NCBI GenBank assembly: GCA_020744425.1
Contig: JAGMUV010000044.1
Coordinates: 186,001-250,000, forward strand
Direction of reading: 5' to 3'
DNA: 64,000 bases
DNA from: Dactylonectria macrodidyma
Lineage: Eukaryota > Ascomycota > Sordariomycetes > Hypocreales > Nectriaceae
Under the pieces are notes generated by a model. That model was not told the origin of the DNA, did not search any database, and saw only the letters and a program-made list of their open reading frames with translations. Numbering within the stretch: position 1 is the stretch's first letter; every line of letters begins with the position of its first letter. A program made the position numbers and the translations under genes. Below are positions 1 through 11,432 of this stretch, one piece after another.

Positions 1-204
1 GATACATCATCAGTTGATCGATTGCACGTATTTCGAATCACCGCAACGTTAGTATCATCCTAGGCTCAGAGGTCCCTATATAGGCTGTCCCTCAAACCGC
101 GGTTTCTAGCCCGTCAGTTGAAGCCACGTGCGTAGTAGTCTCAAATCGCTCAGTAATTGTTACACCAGGGATAATGTCGCATTAAGCAAACACCTGCTTG
201 AACC

Positions 205-2707
205 ATGGCGTCCATCGGTTCGGAAATTGAGCAAGACTCTTGGAAACGACAATTTGAGCTCAAGGAAGCTTGCACGCTCGGTGCCTGCGATGATGCTGCC
301 TTGCGAATAGATCCCTTCGAGCCCTCCGAGACCTCCCCCTTGCGAGAAGTATCGGTTCTCAAAGAGTCTGGCCGGAGAGGGTGCGCCGTCTGTCGATTTT
401 TGATTCAGGTTGTGGACGAGGCCTTTCCTGGATGGACGTCAGGCGACACGGTGGGCAAGCGTATTGCGTTGCAAAATGGTATAACCCTGCGTCACCATGG
501 CAAGGCTGTCGCCAACTTCAGGCTCAAGGGTCGTGTCAACGGTAATTTGCCAAGCAGTGGCTCTAATGAGACTTCGATGGGAAAATGCTGACTTCGACGC
601 TTGCAAAGGTCACTTGTACCCCGAACGCTATGTCCAGCAGGGTATGGGCCAGGGCCTGATCGCCGCCGTGTTTCTATTCAGCGGATTGACCTTGAATGTG
701 CTACCCGACCCAAGCACTGAGAGATTTGGTCGAGCTCGAGCTTGGCTAGAGTACTGTGAAAAGAATGACGAGCACTGCAAGCCATCCTTTACCAGTGCTG
801 ATTTTATGCCACGACGCTTACTAGATGTATTGTCAATGGCTTCGTCAGACAAGGTGTTGCTCGTTGAAACCAAGCACCATGCTAAGTATGCTTGCCTCAG
901 TTACTGTTGGGGGAGAGACTTGGAGGGTGTGTTACGAACAACTCGGTCCAACGTGCGAGAACATGGCAATGCCGGAATTGCGTGCGGAGCCTTGCCGAAG
1001 ACACTTCATGACTCTGTGCGAGTCTGCCGCGGCCTAGCAATCCAATATCTTTGGATTGACTCCCTCTGTATTATACAAGACGAACCCGCGGACTGGGCGG
1101 GCGAGGCACCACGCATGTCCGAAATCTACGGCCGATCCCACCTCACTATATTTGCGAACCAGCATGATTCATGTAAGAGTGGGTTCCTTGGCTCACAAAG
1201 CTACGGACATCTTACCTGGCAGGGACCCTTGCAAACGCTCTTGCCGCCAGAGTTTCTCTACCCGGCGGATGCAGTATCTCTTCAAATGGGGACTCCTCTC
1301 AGCTCTCGCATCGCCCCAGGTACTGCCGTATACGGAGACGGCGCTCCAGTCTCTGAACATCGAATGGCTAGAAGCCAATTGGACCGTCGCGGATGGTGTC
1401 TTCAAGAGGAACTCCTCCCCAACCGCAGGCTATACTTCGATGGTAACGAAATGACGTGGGACTGTTGCACCCGTTCGTTCTGCGAGTGCGGACACATGAA
1501 TGAGGACAAGAGACCAACTTGGGGAGCCGCCAGCAAGGCAACTCTCACTGGGCTCAAAATGTCTCTAGGTCTTGCGACAGCGCGTAACGTCCACTACACC
1601 CCAAGCCGAGTGTTTGATACATGGAAATGGGTATTGGAGGACTACACGGCGCGCTTTCTTACAAATTCATCGGACAAGTTAGTTGCGATATCAGGAGTGG
1701 CTTCAATGATGCTTAAAGCGCTCCGAGAAGATTCCCAAGCTACCAGGCGCCACAACAGCCACATCTGGCCTGAATACTGCGCTGGTTTATGGCCTGATAA
1801 CTTCCTGGTCGGTATGTCATGGGTTGCCATTCGAAATATCAGTCACAAGGGACCTTGGAAACCACCTTCTCGAGGGGGCAAATGGAGAGCACCAACCTGG
1901 TCGTGGGCATCAAATGACGCGCCTGTGGAGTACGTCTCCCACAGAGTGTATACGCAATGGAAATACAAGCCAACAATGGCAAGATCGCGCACAAAGGTTG
2001 ACGAAATATCGTGCGAGCCAGTCTTGATGGGTGACATTACTGGGCAGCTCAAAACTGGACACGCGTGCTTGACTGGACCTCTCGTGCCTGTGGAATTGGT
2101 GCGTCTTGACGACAGGCTAAGCAACCGGAAACAACCCATCTTCAAGACTCAAAACCCATTGCTTACAGAAGGCGACACCCTTCAGGATGTTCCATTTCCA
2201 GTTGCTCTGGTACGGGGGAAAAATCTGTTGAGTTACCAGGTTTCGCTTGACACACCAGATGCAGCGAATCTTCTAGGTCATGCAGACAAGAGCGCTCAGT
2301 GTTGGATGGAAAGTGCCTGTAAAAAGGGCTGTTGCGGTCCACAGCGGCAATCAAAGACTTCACTAAGATCGATGTTTCGAAAGAATCGTCCACAACCCCC
2401 CCAGAAGCTATTCTGCTTGGAACTGTTCAGCTGGGAGGATGATGGAGGGAATACTAATACCAGAACTGCTTATGTCGATGATGATGACAACGACTACCCT
2501 GGTATGCCTCCGGAAACATGGTTCCTGCTACTGCGGGAAGTAATGGACGGCGTCTTCGAACGGGTTGGAGCTGGCTTTTGCGAGGCGAGGTCTGACCGCG
2601 AGATGAATGTCCACTGGCCAAGGCTGGACCGTAGACACAATGCCTGGAGCACATTTGAGTGCCCACTGTTTCAAGACTGCCAGTTCAAATCAATTAAGAT
2701 CATTTAA
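205..2707 (+). CDS. HET-domain (heterokaryon incompatibility) protein, 2 exons, 811 aa
   Basis: Two open frames join through one intron at 542-608 (donor GTAATT, branch-like TGCTGAC, acceptor AAAG). This gives exons 205-541 and 609-2707 with an exact frame match. The product carries a HET domain: YACLSYCWG at about residues 205-213, then a block at about 239-296 with LPKTLHDSV, YLWIDSLCI and the MSEIYGRSHLTIFA stretch. An N-terminal Cys-rich piece (CAVCRFL) and a long C-terminal region with no recognised domain flank it. HET proteins act in the cytoplasm and are known to trigger cell death after fusion of incompatible hyphae. The ATG at 205 sits in a good context (AACCATGG). Family call is firm; the partner or specificity is unknown. 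It heads a stretch rich in other cell-death and recognition families. Confidence 0.88.
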
Positions 2708-3161
2708 AGAATAATCATGTTAGGGAGTTTACAAGGCTAGGAATAGTAATATATTGTCCTACTTTAACAGGTGCCATACGTGAAATGTCCTCATCTTATT
2801 AATCCCTACGTGCTGACCTGCGAGAAAGACCAATTTAAACGATGAAGCTTGGTGCAAGAGATCCAAAAAAAAAAGGGATAAGCCAAGGAACAAGGACCGT
2901 TTTAAACTAAATTTAAATTAAGTGTAATATCTAGTTGAGCAGAACGCTCTATGACTCTTTATTCTAAAAGTGCTCACTTCTCTTCTAGCCCGTTAAGCTG
3001 AGTACATGGGGTAGCTGGCTTCCTTTTTGGCCTCGAGAGGGATGCGGAATCGAGTCTGTCATGAGAAAAAGTCGGATGCCCCAGCCCAAAGGAACCCATC
3101 TCGAGTAGAAGTGCCAAAAAAGCGCCAATCTAGATCGACTGCATCATCAGCTGACAATACG
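2708..3161. other. Gene-poor spacer
   Basis: No coding frame that I can support. It includes an A-rich tract near 2863-2875 and AT-rich sequence consistent with the 3' end of the HET gene. Confidence 0.5.
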
Positions 3162-3551
3162 TCAACAACGTTCAATTCGCAATCCGTATCCGGAAGTATT
3201 CCCTAGACTCTCTCCGCCTGACACCTGACGTAGGATGCCTTTCGCCTGGCAGAGAGCTCCCAGTGCCTTGACTCTCATGGATTCTTCAATGGGAATACCA
3301 TTCATAGCGCCTTGTATTCTCCCAGACACAATGGGCAGAGATGTATAGTCATTTGTGGCCTGGCCAGCCAGGATGCGGTTTTTTGCCCATGAAACCGCCC
3401 CATCCAAGACCAATCGTAGCTCGATCTCTTGGAAACTTCTAGGCTGCAAATACAATGAGGCGACGATGGCGCGCAACCGAGGGATGTAGGAGCCTTGGTC
3501 AACGATGGTAGACAGTTCTGCGGCAATGATCATATAGGTCTGATAATGCAT
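3162..3551 (-). CDS. Hypothetical protein, about 129 aa
   Basis: A single open frame on the minus strand from an ATG at 3551 (the frame is open further upstream but without ATG). The product is helix-rich with regular hydrophobic spacing (IVSGRIQGAMNG, RLVLDGAVSWAK). I recognise no domain, signal peptide or membrane segment. It lies 3' of the subtilase relic on the same strand and could be a downstream piece of the same decayed gene, or a chance open frame. Confidence 0.3.
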   Translation of the reverse strand: MHYQTYMIIAAELSTIVDQGSYIPRLRAIVASLYLQPRSFQEIELRLVLDGAVSWAKNRILAGQATNDYTSLPIVSGRIQGAMNGIPIEESMRVKALGALCQAKGILRQVSGGESLGNTSGYGLRIERC

Positions 3552-4332
3552 GGAGCGGAAGGGGCCGCACTTGCAAAGTATCAAGCCTATATAATCAACG
3601 CACTGCTATGTGGTGGGCTAAATAGGTAAGTAGCTGGCTCAAGGGCAGCCAATATCTGCCCGTGTATACTGATTCAAGCTCCTAGTAAGTTAAAGTAGTC
3701 CACTTATAACTACGTTTAGTGGAATCTAGGTAAGTATGGAGACGAATAAACTGCAACGGTAGATACAGAGGTGTTGAATATCCTTTCACCGCAATTCTGT
3801 CCCAGCTTTCCATCTCGTTTAAATGGTGGGCTTCTTCCAGGTAATGCGTGGCTCGGGGGAGTTACCACGTCCCAGTTTTGAAAGTATTGAAACCATGGAC
3901 ACCCCAGATTATACACTCCAATATCTTTATATTCCTCGCCTGGGGGGTTCTTTGTGCTGACGCATGAGTTTCGGAACCGAGTTGCATATCGCGGCCCAAG
4001 TGTTCCACGCGCCCGCCTCCTCGCTCCAAAACCAGATTAGGTTCACAAACCGATTGTCAAACGGAACAGGCACGCTAGGAAAGCCCTGTCTCTGAACAGG
4101 TATGTAATTTCAAGCCTAGATAAGGTATGTGGCTATCTTTCCTCCCTTCAGTCCTAACTAAAGGAACCAAAGTCTCCCTGATCAGGGACCCAGGTCCACT
4201 TCCTCCTCAATTCCAGCCCAAGGGATTGCCTATCCCGTCCAGTGTCAGCCAGAGCTCCCAAGGCGAGTATGCAAATGGCACAGGACGGTGCTTATGCAGA
4301 GATGTTAAAGCAAAATGGAATAAGAAAGGCCC

Positions 4333-4677
4333 TTACCAAGCAATACGCTCGGCATCGAAGGACAGTTCATGAGTGCCCTTCGCAACCTGAGCAATATATA
4401 TACAGGCTAGTGGATCCGATCGTATGACAATACTAGCCATTGAGAAACTGTGACCATAGTCATCTCCTCTTTTCATCCTGTGATAATCGGAAATCTCACC
4501 TTCCCCGATGTAGTCTATCCTCCTGATGATGGAGGCTTTCCTGCCCATCTGCTGGAAGAATTCTAGTGTATTATCATAACCTGTATCCAAAATGGCAATT
4601 CTGATAGGCGTAAAGATACGGCCTCGTATCTGACTTGTTAGTTTCTTGATATGTGTTATTTTGACAAGTCTAGCCAA
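4333..4677 (-). pseudogene. Remnant of a subtilisin-like (S8) peptidase domain
   Basis: This frame reads like the first half of a fungal S8 domain: IRIAILDTG carries the catalytic-Asp motif, and GDDYGH, followed by SMASIVIRSDPLACIYIAQVAKG, matches the GHGT-H segment and its following strand. The glycine and threonine after the catalytic His are changed (GHSFS). The frame then stops at IAW, and no Ser motif (GTSMA) follows within reach. There is no ATG at the head of the frame. The upstream minus-strand frame to 4901 may hold more of the same relic. Such domains often sit in fungal multidomain ankyrin or STAND proteins, which fits this neighbourhood. Best read as a decayed peptidase fragment that is probably inactive. 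Confidence 0.55.
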
Positions 4678-5062
4678 CGGTTCGACATTTTACTGAATCC
4701 GGTTTCGATACTCTTGCTTCCTTCAACTTGGGTCCTGGAGTGATGGCAAAAATGCTCGGATCTAAACAATTTGCTACAAATTTCCAGTGCTAACGTGATA
4801 AAAAGATCGACAGCCAGCATGCTAATAAAGAAGATTGAAAAGATTCTCGCTGACGTGCCGCGGGTAATTATTTGGTGCCGGGATTTCGCTTCCCACTTCA
4901 TCCAGTCAAACGTGATCTTGTCATTTGGATCTCCTCCATTGAGTCTAAATATTACTTATAGCTTCCCCCATAGTCGAGTTCTAATAATTTCAAGCCTGTA
5001 ATAGTATCTTATTACATTGTTATACAGTTTATGTCCTCTGTCTTTCCCTTCCCAGATGCAGA

Positions 5063-6154
5063 TCAATTCTGTGCCTTTGAAACTGGTCTGTAGCGGCTCG
5101 GCAAACCCACGGTACTCCGTTCGGTCGGTGGAATTGATGGTGCATAACCTCCATAAGTAGGAACAGCACAGCCGGTCCCTCCAGCAGCCACACCATGGTT
5201 CTCTACTGGCCGTTGCAAAGGAAAATGGTTCCATGATTGACTGCTCTTGTGTTGACTAACCCAAGGCGCCGCTTGCAGAAACTGCGGTTGGGCCTGTAGA
5301 CTATGCGACATGGAAGTAGCAGTCTGAGGTCTAGAGAACTGCTGCATTCCAGGCATTCCATATGACCAAGCCATTTGACCAGTTTGATGCGGTTGATTCG
5401 CCCATCCAAAGGCACTGTTGGTGGGTGAAGGAATTGGCTGAAAATTACCACTTGGACTTCCGCGACGCGATGCTTTGGCGCGCTCTTCGCTTGCAATAAG
5501 GCCTACCAAGCCGCCAGAGAACGGCTGCTGAAAGGAGTGATTGTGGCTTAAAGAGAATGGGTCCTGGAATGGGTTTTGGAATGGGTCCTGGAATGGATCC
5601 TGGAATGGGTCCTGAGGAAGCGTACGCGCAAATGATGGTAATTGCCGATGCAAGCCATTGTTGTTGGTTTGGCCTTGTGCAGAACCAGGTCTTGAATGTG
5701 AGGAACCGGGTCTTGAGAACTGTTGCTGAGCAGTCGCGCGCAGATTTGGATTTGATCTTGCACCAGCCAACCGCGACATTGGATCTCTTCGTCTTTGGGC
5801 TTGCAACATGGCGAGTGGGACATCCTCATCACCGTCGTCGTTATAACCGGAGATATTCATCCAAGGGCCCTGTATTGTTGGGAGTTGTGCATGCTGTATT
5901 GGCGGTGTTCCATTGGTAGTCTTCATCATTTGTTGTCGATAGCCAGCGATGTGAGCTTCTTGCTGTCTCCGCTGATCGGCCTGCTTCTTTGCTACCTTGT
6001 CGTCATCCTCAGAGTCATAATTGATGTCGTCGTCGTCTTCGCCATCGCTGTCATTATTTTCCTTGGCCTCGTTTTCCTCATCTCTCCGTCTCTGGTATGC
6101 TTCTGACTTGGCTAATGTCATAACATTGCCGCGAGGAGAGGGAGGGGCTGACAT
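5063..6154 (-). CDS. Intrinsically disordered fungal protein with DPFQ tandem repeat, 363 aa
   Basis: An uninterrupted frame from an ATG at 6154. The N-terminus (SPRGNVMTLAKSEAYQRRR) is followed by a very acidic Asp/Glu segment at about residues 28-52, a DDGDEDVPLAML segment near 107-118, and a Gln/Ser/Pro-rich remainder. GLVGLIASEERAKASRRGSP is a well-ordered-looking short block. The overall pattern resembles a widespread but unnamed fungal disordered protein; I recall that type as usually longer, so this may be a shortened or diverged copy. Five 4-residue units (DPF plus Q, N or S) are encoded at about 5556-5615. There are no membrane segments or signal peptide. Function unknown. Confidence 0.6.
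   Translation of the reverse strand: MSAPPSPRGNVMTLAKSEAYQRRRDEENEAKENNDSDGEDDDDINYDSEDDDKVAKKQADQRRQQEAHIAGYRQQMMKTTNGTPPIQHAQLPTIQGPWMNISGYNDDGDEDVPLAMLQAQRRRDPMSRLAGARSNPNLRATAQQQFSRPGSSHSRPGSAQGQTNNNGLHRQLPSFARTLPQDPFQDPFQDPFQNPFQDPFSLSHNHSFQQPFSGGLVGLIASEERAKASRRGSPSGNFQPIPSPTNSAFGWANQPHQTGQMAWSYGMPGMQQFSRPQTATSMSHSLQAQPQFLQAAPWVSQHKSSQSWNHFPLQRPVENHGVAAGGTGCAVPTYGGYAPSIPPTERSTVGLPSRYRPVSKAQN
5556..5615 (-). repeat. 12-nt coding tandem repeat (five units)
   Basis: On the plus strand the unit AATGGGTCCTGG recurs five times with small changes (GTTTTGG, GGATCC). It encodes the DPFQ-type four-residue units of the disordered protein on the minus strand. Confidence 0.8.
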
Positions 6155-7830
6155 GTCGGCTGTGTCGGAAGTGAGAATAAAATGTTATGGACAATCCGAG
6201 ACTTATGACGTCGACTCGTCCTGGGTCATGTACAAGATATAGCGGTATTGGATGAGGTTCGTGGTGAAATAAGGCAGCGCAGCACCTCGGAGGTCGTGAA
6301 GTCGCGTAGCTGTCCTTTTATACGAGCTTTCCCATCGATCGATGTCTTAGTGTTGCGGGGGCTAGCAGGGTTGACCCTTGTCAAGTCCGGGAGAGAAATG
6401 TAATCAGAAGTTGGTTGGGCTTACTTCATCCAAGGAATGGAAATTTGGTAAGGGACATCCTACAAAGAGTTAAGACTGAGGTCGGAGTATAAACTCAATA
6501 ACAATTGAGCGTGGATGAGATTTTAAAACACTTGCAATTACGAAAATCCCAAAACTGGAAGCCAGTAATTGTCAGCAGAAACCGCCTTCGTCTGATCAAA
6601 GGGGTTCTACCAGGGAAGCCCGGCTTTCGCCTAACGGCTGGTCAGCCCCTACATGGAAAGCCACACTTGAAAACGTTAATTATCCCGTCGTTTTCTCCAC
6701 CTTGGCTTAATCTTGGCATGGCGCTAGAAGCAAGGTAATGCAATTTACGTGCTATTTTTAGAAGTTCAACCCTCAACCTGACCATATCCGCAACGGCCAA
6801 TATCAGGCTCGCAAGTAGAACATGACATTTTCGGTGGAGAAGAAATAATGTGAAGCCGATTGCCTATAAATTCTCTCTGTGTTGGTATTATTGAGCTGAG
6901 TGGACGTATCTGAAATTGTTCTCCTTTGTCACTGTAGGCAGAAGATGAGAAATTCAGAGTGGAATGTGCACCAAGTGGCTCCACGTAAGCAATCCGGAGC
7001 CCGGGGGGCCCGATTTCTAGGATTGGCACTGACGTTTTGCTTATACTTTGTCCCCTATTTTAAAGTCGGCTAAAAAAATTTCCTCCAACTGTGGGACAAG
7101 CATTTTCGCCAAGCACGGGCTGGCGCTGCTATTTTTAACCAAATGCAACAGATCAGATCAAAGGCAGAGGGACCCTAGTGACACACGCACTTGGAAGAGG
7201 GACCAGAGGCTCAAGAGTGAAACCCCAAAAAAATTTAAAAAAAATAAAATTTAACAAGCAACAGCGCAGACCAAATACCCCGTCCACATAATCAAGAGTA
7301 GCGACAGGTATAATATTTACTTTACTTGGCTTATCTACAGGATGATGCCTCGACCCGCCTGGCCACGACATCACTGTGCTGACACTGACTCTCTTTAGAT
7401 GGCACACTCGCTAAGATCAGTGGGAAGCAGTCCCAAAGGACGAGAAGCGGCCCTTTGCCATCTGGTTAATGTCGATTCTCGAACAGTCGAGAGGTGATTG
7501 ATGGATCGACCTTCTCAGCCGTCATGTTTGCAAATTATGTCTAAAACGCGCTCATTAGTTTGGCAGACACGAGCTTAAACTTTGGCAGGAGTATGCTCTC
7601 TTGACTCTAAAACTGTTTTTTAGAGGCACTTCGTATGAGCTTCAATGGAACGAAACCTTAGGGTCAAGCCATCACACCGGGGCATGTGATCCTGTTAATG
7701 ATCCACCATCTGTCAATACTTAAAACCCTATATTCTTCGTTGCGAGACAATCTATGAGATACATATCTCGTTTCGATTTATCTTTTCCGTTCTCTACGTG
7801 GTTGTTCGCCGCAGCGCTATGGTGCTTGAG
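6155..7830. other. Gene-poor stretch
   Basis: Only short overlapping frames on both strands, with no domain signatures and no convincing splice pattern. The 6155-6350 part is presumably the promoter of the 5063-6154 gene. The rest is AT-rich and looks like decayed intergenic sequence. Confidence 0.45.
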
Positions 7831-8147
7831 CATAAGACGAAGGTTGGGACCAGACGGTCACAAACAGCAGTACCGTGACGCCCTGCTTTTTTCCATCCTA
7901 TTACCAAAGGATCACCTGGATCATCTCCGTAATCCAGTGATCCCCCTCAGTCTATATTTACAATCATTTTGCACTTTCATAGTAGATAGCCTCGCTAACT
8001 ATTAACATACTTAGTTATATTATATCTGCTTTCTACTATTACTGGACCGTAACTTACGTTGCTTACTACGAAGTCCTAATCCACTCGATCATATACCTCA
8101 CGCCTTGAACCTACCCTAGACCCCCTAGTGTAAGCCCGACCGTCACA
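7831..8147 (+). repeat. Degenerate LTR-like repeat, copy B
   Basis: Aligns by eye with 27157-27506 over its full length. Shared landmarks in the same order include GGTCA..CAGCAGTAC, a TAACTTACRTTRCTTACTA block, CCTACCCTAGACC, and the 3' end TAAGCCCGACCGTCACA. The 5' end is less well preserved. Many transitions separate the copies, consistent with old age or repeat-induced point mutation. The short frame at 7754-8005 falls in this element and is not counted as a gene. Confidence 0.6.
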
Positions 8148-9494
8148 ATTCGGGTTCATCAAGTTGTCAATTCACGGTCCTTGGGAACCACCATGTCCAC
8201 CAAATGCCCCCAAAGTGGGAACGACAGGTAACTGGGTGCCACGAGGGCTGCGTGCCATGACGTTAATGGAACCCACTCTGAGGACTACACGAAAGAGGCT
8301 CTTGGCAAGGAGGTAGCGAGGACCGTCGGGAACGGAGGGAGGGTTGGTTGCACTATCGAAACTGATGGAGACAGCTTTGTCATCAATTGGAAACTTGAAG
8401 TTGCATTATTGGCAATCTTATATCGCGTGTAGCTAGGCCATCAACCATTCATTAAGCCATCTGGCTTGAACAATGTGCGCAAACTTTGCAGCAACCTATC
8501 CAAGCACAGAGCTTCAGCGACCAAAACCTGATATCACATGTATGCCTTCCTTTCGGCCTTGAAAACTTGAAAATGATGTGGGTCGATGCGATTATAGATA
8601 TTTCATATTTCATTGGTTCCTGGACAGACAGGAGACTTGGAACGCTGTATACAGTAGTACTTGCAGCATAGATGGCGGGTATGCTGACGAGGCAGAGGAA
8701 CTCGGACAGCGTTTCTCACTTGCATTATTAGCGTCAATTGCCTGGAGGGATGGACGCGAATAACATAAGGGAAGCGAGTGGGACCTAGCGGCGGGATAAT
8801 CTCTTGGAATACCTGTAATTGACCATCGGCAGCTCCAAACTACCGAACAGCCTCTCACTTCAAAATGGGCAGGATTGCGTGTTACGTCATAGTCCCGCGG
8901 CAACATTAGCTCCGATGTAGCAAATGACACTCCTGCTGGGCTGACCAAAGCCTGTTGATACTCATCCGGCATGGCGTTGAAGCTAGGCATTCATGCCTTT
9001 CCCTCCCCCTCTCCTCTTAGCCTGAGTGGCCTAAGTGGACCGCTACTGATTGGTGCTTGGCGGAGGTACTGTACTTCATACATAGTGTGTGGTGAAGAGT
9101 TGTCGGTGGGTGTGTCGGCTCCACTGACGATGCGGGAGGTTGAAAAAGATGGCGACTAGTTAAGGCGACCAGTTACGGTGAAACCTGACCCTCCCTCCCC
9201 CTCCCCCCAACGACGCCTAACTAGCGGCGAAGCTACAGCGGCGGGATGGTTACCATAATAAGTCTGGGGCCTGGACTTTATACCTCGGGAGGCTCGCTTC
9301 TCCGGCATTCTTATTTACACGACTCAAACTCAACACAGTCCTACTTGGCCGTATTGCTTTTTACTAGCTTTTGCGGACAGCCAGCATCCTCGACCAAACG
9401 AGCGCCAAGCCGGTGGCCGCCTCAACCATCAGCTCTGCTATATTGGTACCCTGGTCGGTAGAAGTAATAAAGTCACCCACCGTCTCCCACTCTC
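8148..9494. other. Gene-poor stretch
   Basis: No supported gene. The minus-strand frame at 8610-8990 and the plus-strand frame at 8971-9159 show no recognisable motif. A C-rich run lies at 9191-9208. Confidence 0.45.
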
Positions 9495-9999
9495 ATGGCT
9501 AATTATCTCACTAAGGGGACATCGAGTAACTATGGGGCTTTCCTGGGGGGTCGGAAAGAGTGGGACCCCGCTTCATTCGACAACTTGATGTTGAATCCCA
9601 TCACGGCGACGCCTTCTGGCTTCGATCGCAAAGACGCGGAAATCGCCGACGAGGAAGCCAATCCCGAGGATGTCACGCGATATCTCGCACCTGAGTCCGA
9701 AAACCCAGCGGCATTTTCCCGCATAGGAGTCGCGTTCGTGGGTGGAGCTGATGGATCGATGAGGCTGGCTGGGCCACGCAGAAATTGTGGTTCAGGAGTA
9801 CGAGCCAGGTTCGGGAAGTGTCGATGAGCCTGACTCAAACACTCCCCTTAGTTCTGTGAGGCAACCGAAGGTGCAGAAGAACGACAATTTCGACCTGGAA
9901 AATGGCTTCCTCATCCATCTCTACTTCAAGCAGCCCAATTTGGTCATGCTGACGCTAACCTTCGAGGAATGGACGGGATCTCTACGTTATCATCCATAA
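9495..9999 (+). pseudogene. Hypothetical protein gene with apparent frameshift
   Basis: An ATG at 9495 opens a protein-like frame (GGRKEWDPASF, EDVTRYLAPESENP, FSRIGVAFVGG) that runs out at 9827. From 9763 the neighbouring frame continues in an equally protein-like way (HAEIVVQEYEPGSGSVDEPD, FDLENGFLIHLYFKQPNLVM) to a stop at 9999. No GT-AG intron joins the two frames, so a single-base frameshift near 9763-9780 is the simplest reading. I recognise no family. It could instead be two chance frames. Confidence 0.35.
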
Positions 10000-10242
10000 G
10001 TCGAGATGCTTCGCGTCTATACGACAAAATGGACGTTGAAGCACTTCGAACTCAAGTCCTGTCCAGAAACGCACAGTGTGGTAGTCAGGGATTGGGCTTC
10101 GGCTGCCCGCTAGTTCATTAGCGGGCTCATAAACCACCTCAGAGACCAGCAATCCCTTTGCGAGGAACTTGAGAAGCAGCTCCTTCTGCTTCTTAAAGTA
10201 TATCCACATCGAGGACTGATGGGTTGGCGAATCTGAAGACAT
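9982..10242 (-). CDS. Hypothetical small protein, 86 aa
   Basis: Minus-strand frame from an ATG at 10242. The composition is protein-like, with FKKQKELLLKFLAKG, VVYEPANELAG and DYHTVRFWTGLEFEVL segments. No named domain and no membrane segment. It overlaps the 3' end of the 9495-9999 candidate tail-to-tail by 18 nt. Possibly real, possibly a fragment of a larger spliced gene. Confidence 0.3.
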   Translation of the reverse strand: MSSDSPTHQSSMWIYFKKQKELLLKFLAKGLLVSEVVYEPANELAGSRSPIPDYHTVRFWTGLEFEVLQRPFCRIDAKHLDLWMIT

Positions 10243-11033
10243 GTTGAGGACTGAGTTGGAACTCAGCGCAAAGTAATGGCCGTCGTTGTGAAACAGGCGA
10301 AGGCCGGGTGACTGGCTAGGGAGATGAACCCCGAGAATCTAGCTAAAACATATGAAGAAGCGAACTCAACTAGCTATAGAAAGATTACACATACTCTCTC
10401 TTTGCTATAAAATACAAACGGTTCTTAATAATAAGAGGGTCCATTGTGGTGTCAGTCAGCCACGTAGACTGTTATGCTCGGGAATCGATATAGGTGTAGT
10501 AGAATAACATGGCAGCCAACACCATGCCCAACGCTCACCCTAACCATTCAGGCCATCGACACGGCCACCTTCTCAAGAATGTGGCCCGGTCAGGTTAACT
10601 TACCCCGCAGAAGGTGGAGAAACCAGTCCGCTTACTCGTCGTCATAAATCACGTTGGCACAGGCCGCTTTGCAATATTTATTTCAGGGCGTATGGCGTCT
10701 AGCAGCTATCGTGATTGTCTGAAACTGGACAATAGGAAGTGGTGCAAAGGTGCTTAATTATCATCCTGGCCCGACAAAGTCGCTTATGCCGGTCAGAAAA
10801 CAACACCACACAAAGGCTCGTCACAGCCATTCGCGTTGGGTAATATAAAAGATTGACATCCACCTAGATATTGGTGAAACTAACAGATGTTTGAATGAAT
10901 GTGGTTGATCGAGGGCGAGTATACTAGGAAAAAGCAGACGGAACGAACGAACGTCATCAATCTGACCGCAAACGCACGGAGTCATCCAACTCCCGAGCTC
11001 AAAACGAAATCTCCCGAGTACATTGTGGCCACA
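10243..11033. other. Spacer without supported genes
   Basis: I see no coding signal here. The part after 10850 contains several in-frame stops in all frames. Confidence 0.4.
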
Positions 11034-11432
11034 TCAGGGCCGTCCCGCTGCCTCGGCTTCGAGCCTTGCAATAGCGGCCTTCAGCTCCTGCCGCTTACGC
11101 TCAGGGCCGTCGCCCATCTCATACAACTCCACCTTCATGGTTGGAAGCTTGAGCTCTCTTTCCCACTCCTGAACACGAAGGCTGCGTTCTGGCTCAGCCT
11201 TGATGAGGATCTTCAGATTGATGAGTTGGATCTTCGCGTCAATGTAGGGGAGACGGCTCTGGGCATCCTCGACCCGTTTGTTTTGTTCGCTGGGGGTGCG
11301 AAGGTAAGCGTCTTCGCCGGCGATTATATCGTCGAGGTTGTCCTTTTCTTTCACCAATCGCGTCTCTTCCGCTCGAAGATCGTCCAGCTCACCGTCTCGA
11401 CCGGCTTCCCTAAACTTGAGCTTGTCGGGCAT
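11034..11432 (-). CDS. Small coiled-coil protein, 132 aa
   Basis: Intact frame from an ATG at 11432. Almost the whole product is charged and helical: LRAEETRLVKEKDNLDDII near residues 19-37, an arginine/glutamate-rich middle, and RQELKAAIARLEAEA near the end. This is a heptad-like coiled-coil pattern without signal peptide or membrane segment. GC content and codon use are higher than in the flanks, which supports it being a real gene. Family not recognised. The frame on the opposite strand (10899-11468) is taken as its shadow. Confidence 0.55.
   Translation of the reverse strand: MPDKLKFREAGRDGELDDLRAEETRLVKEKDNLDDIIAGEDAYLRTPSEQNKRVEDAQSRLPYIDAKIQLINLKILIKAEPERSLRVQEWERELKLPTMKVELYEMGDGPERKRQELKAAIARLEAEAAGRP

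Noticed and set aside
7754..8005. 83-codon frame
   Set aside because: Falls largely inside the LTR-like repeat copy B.
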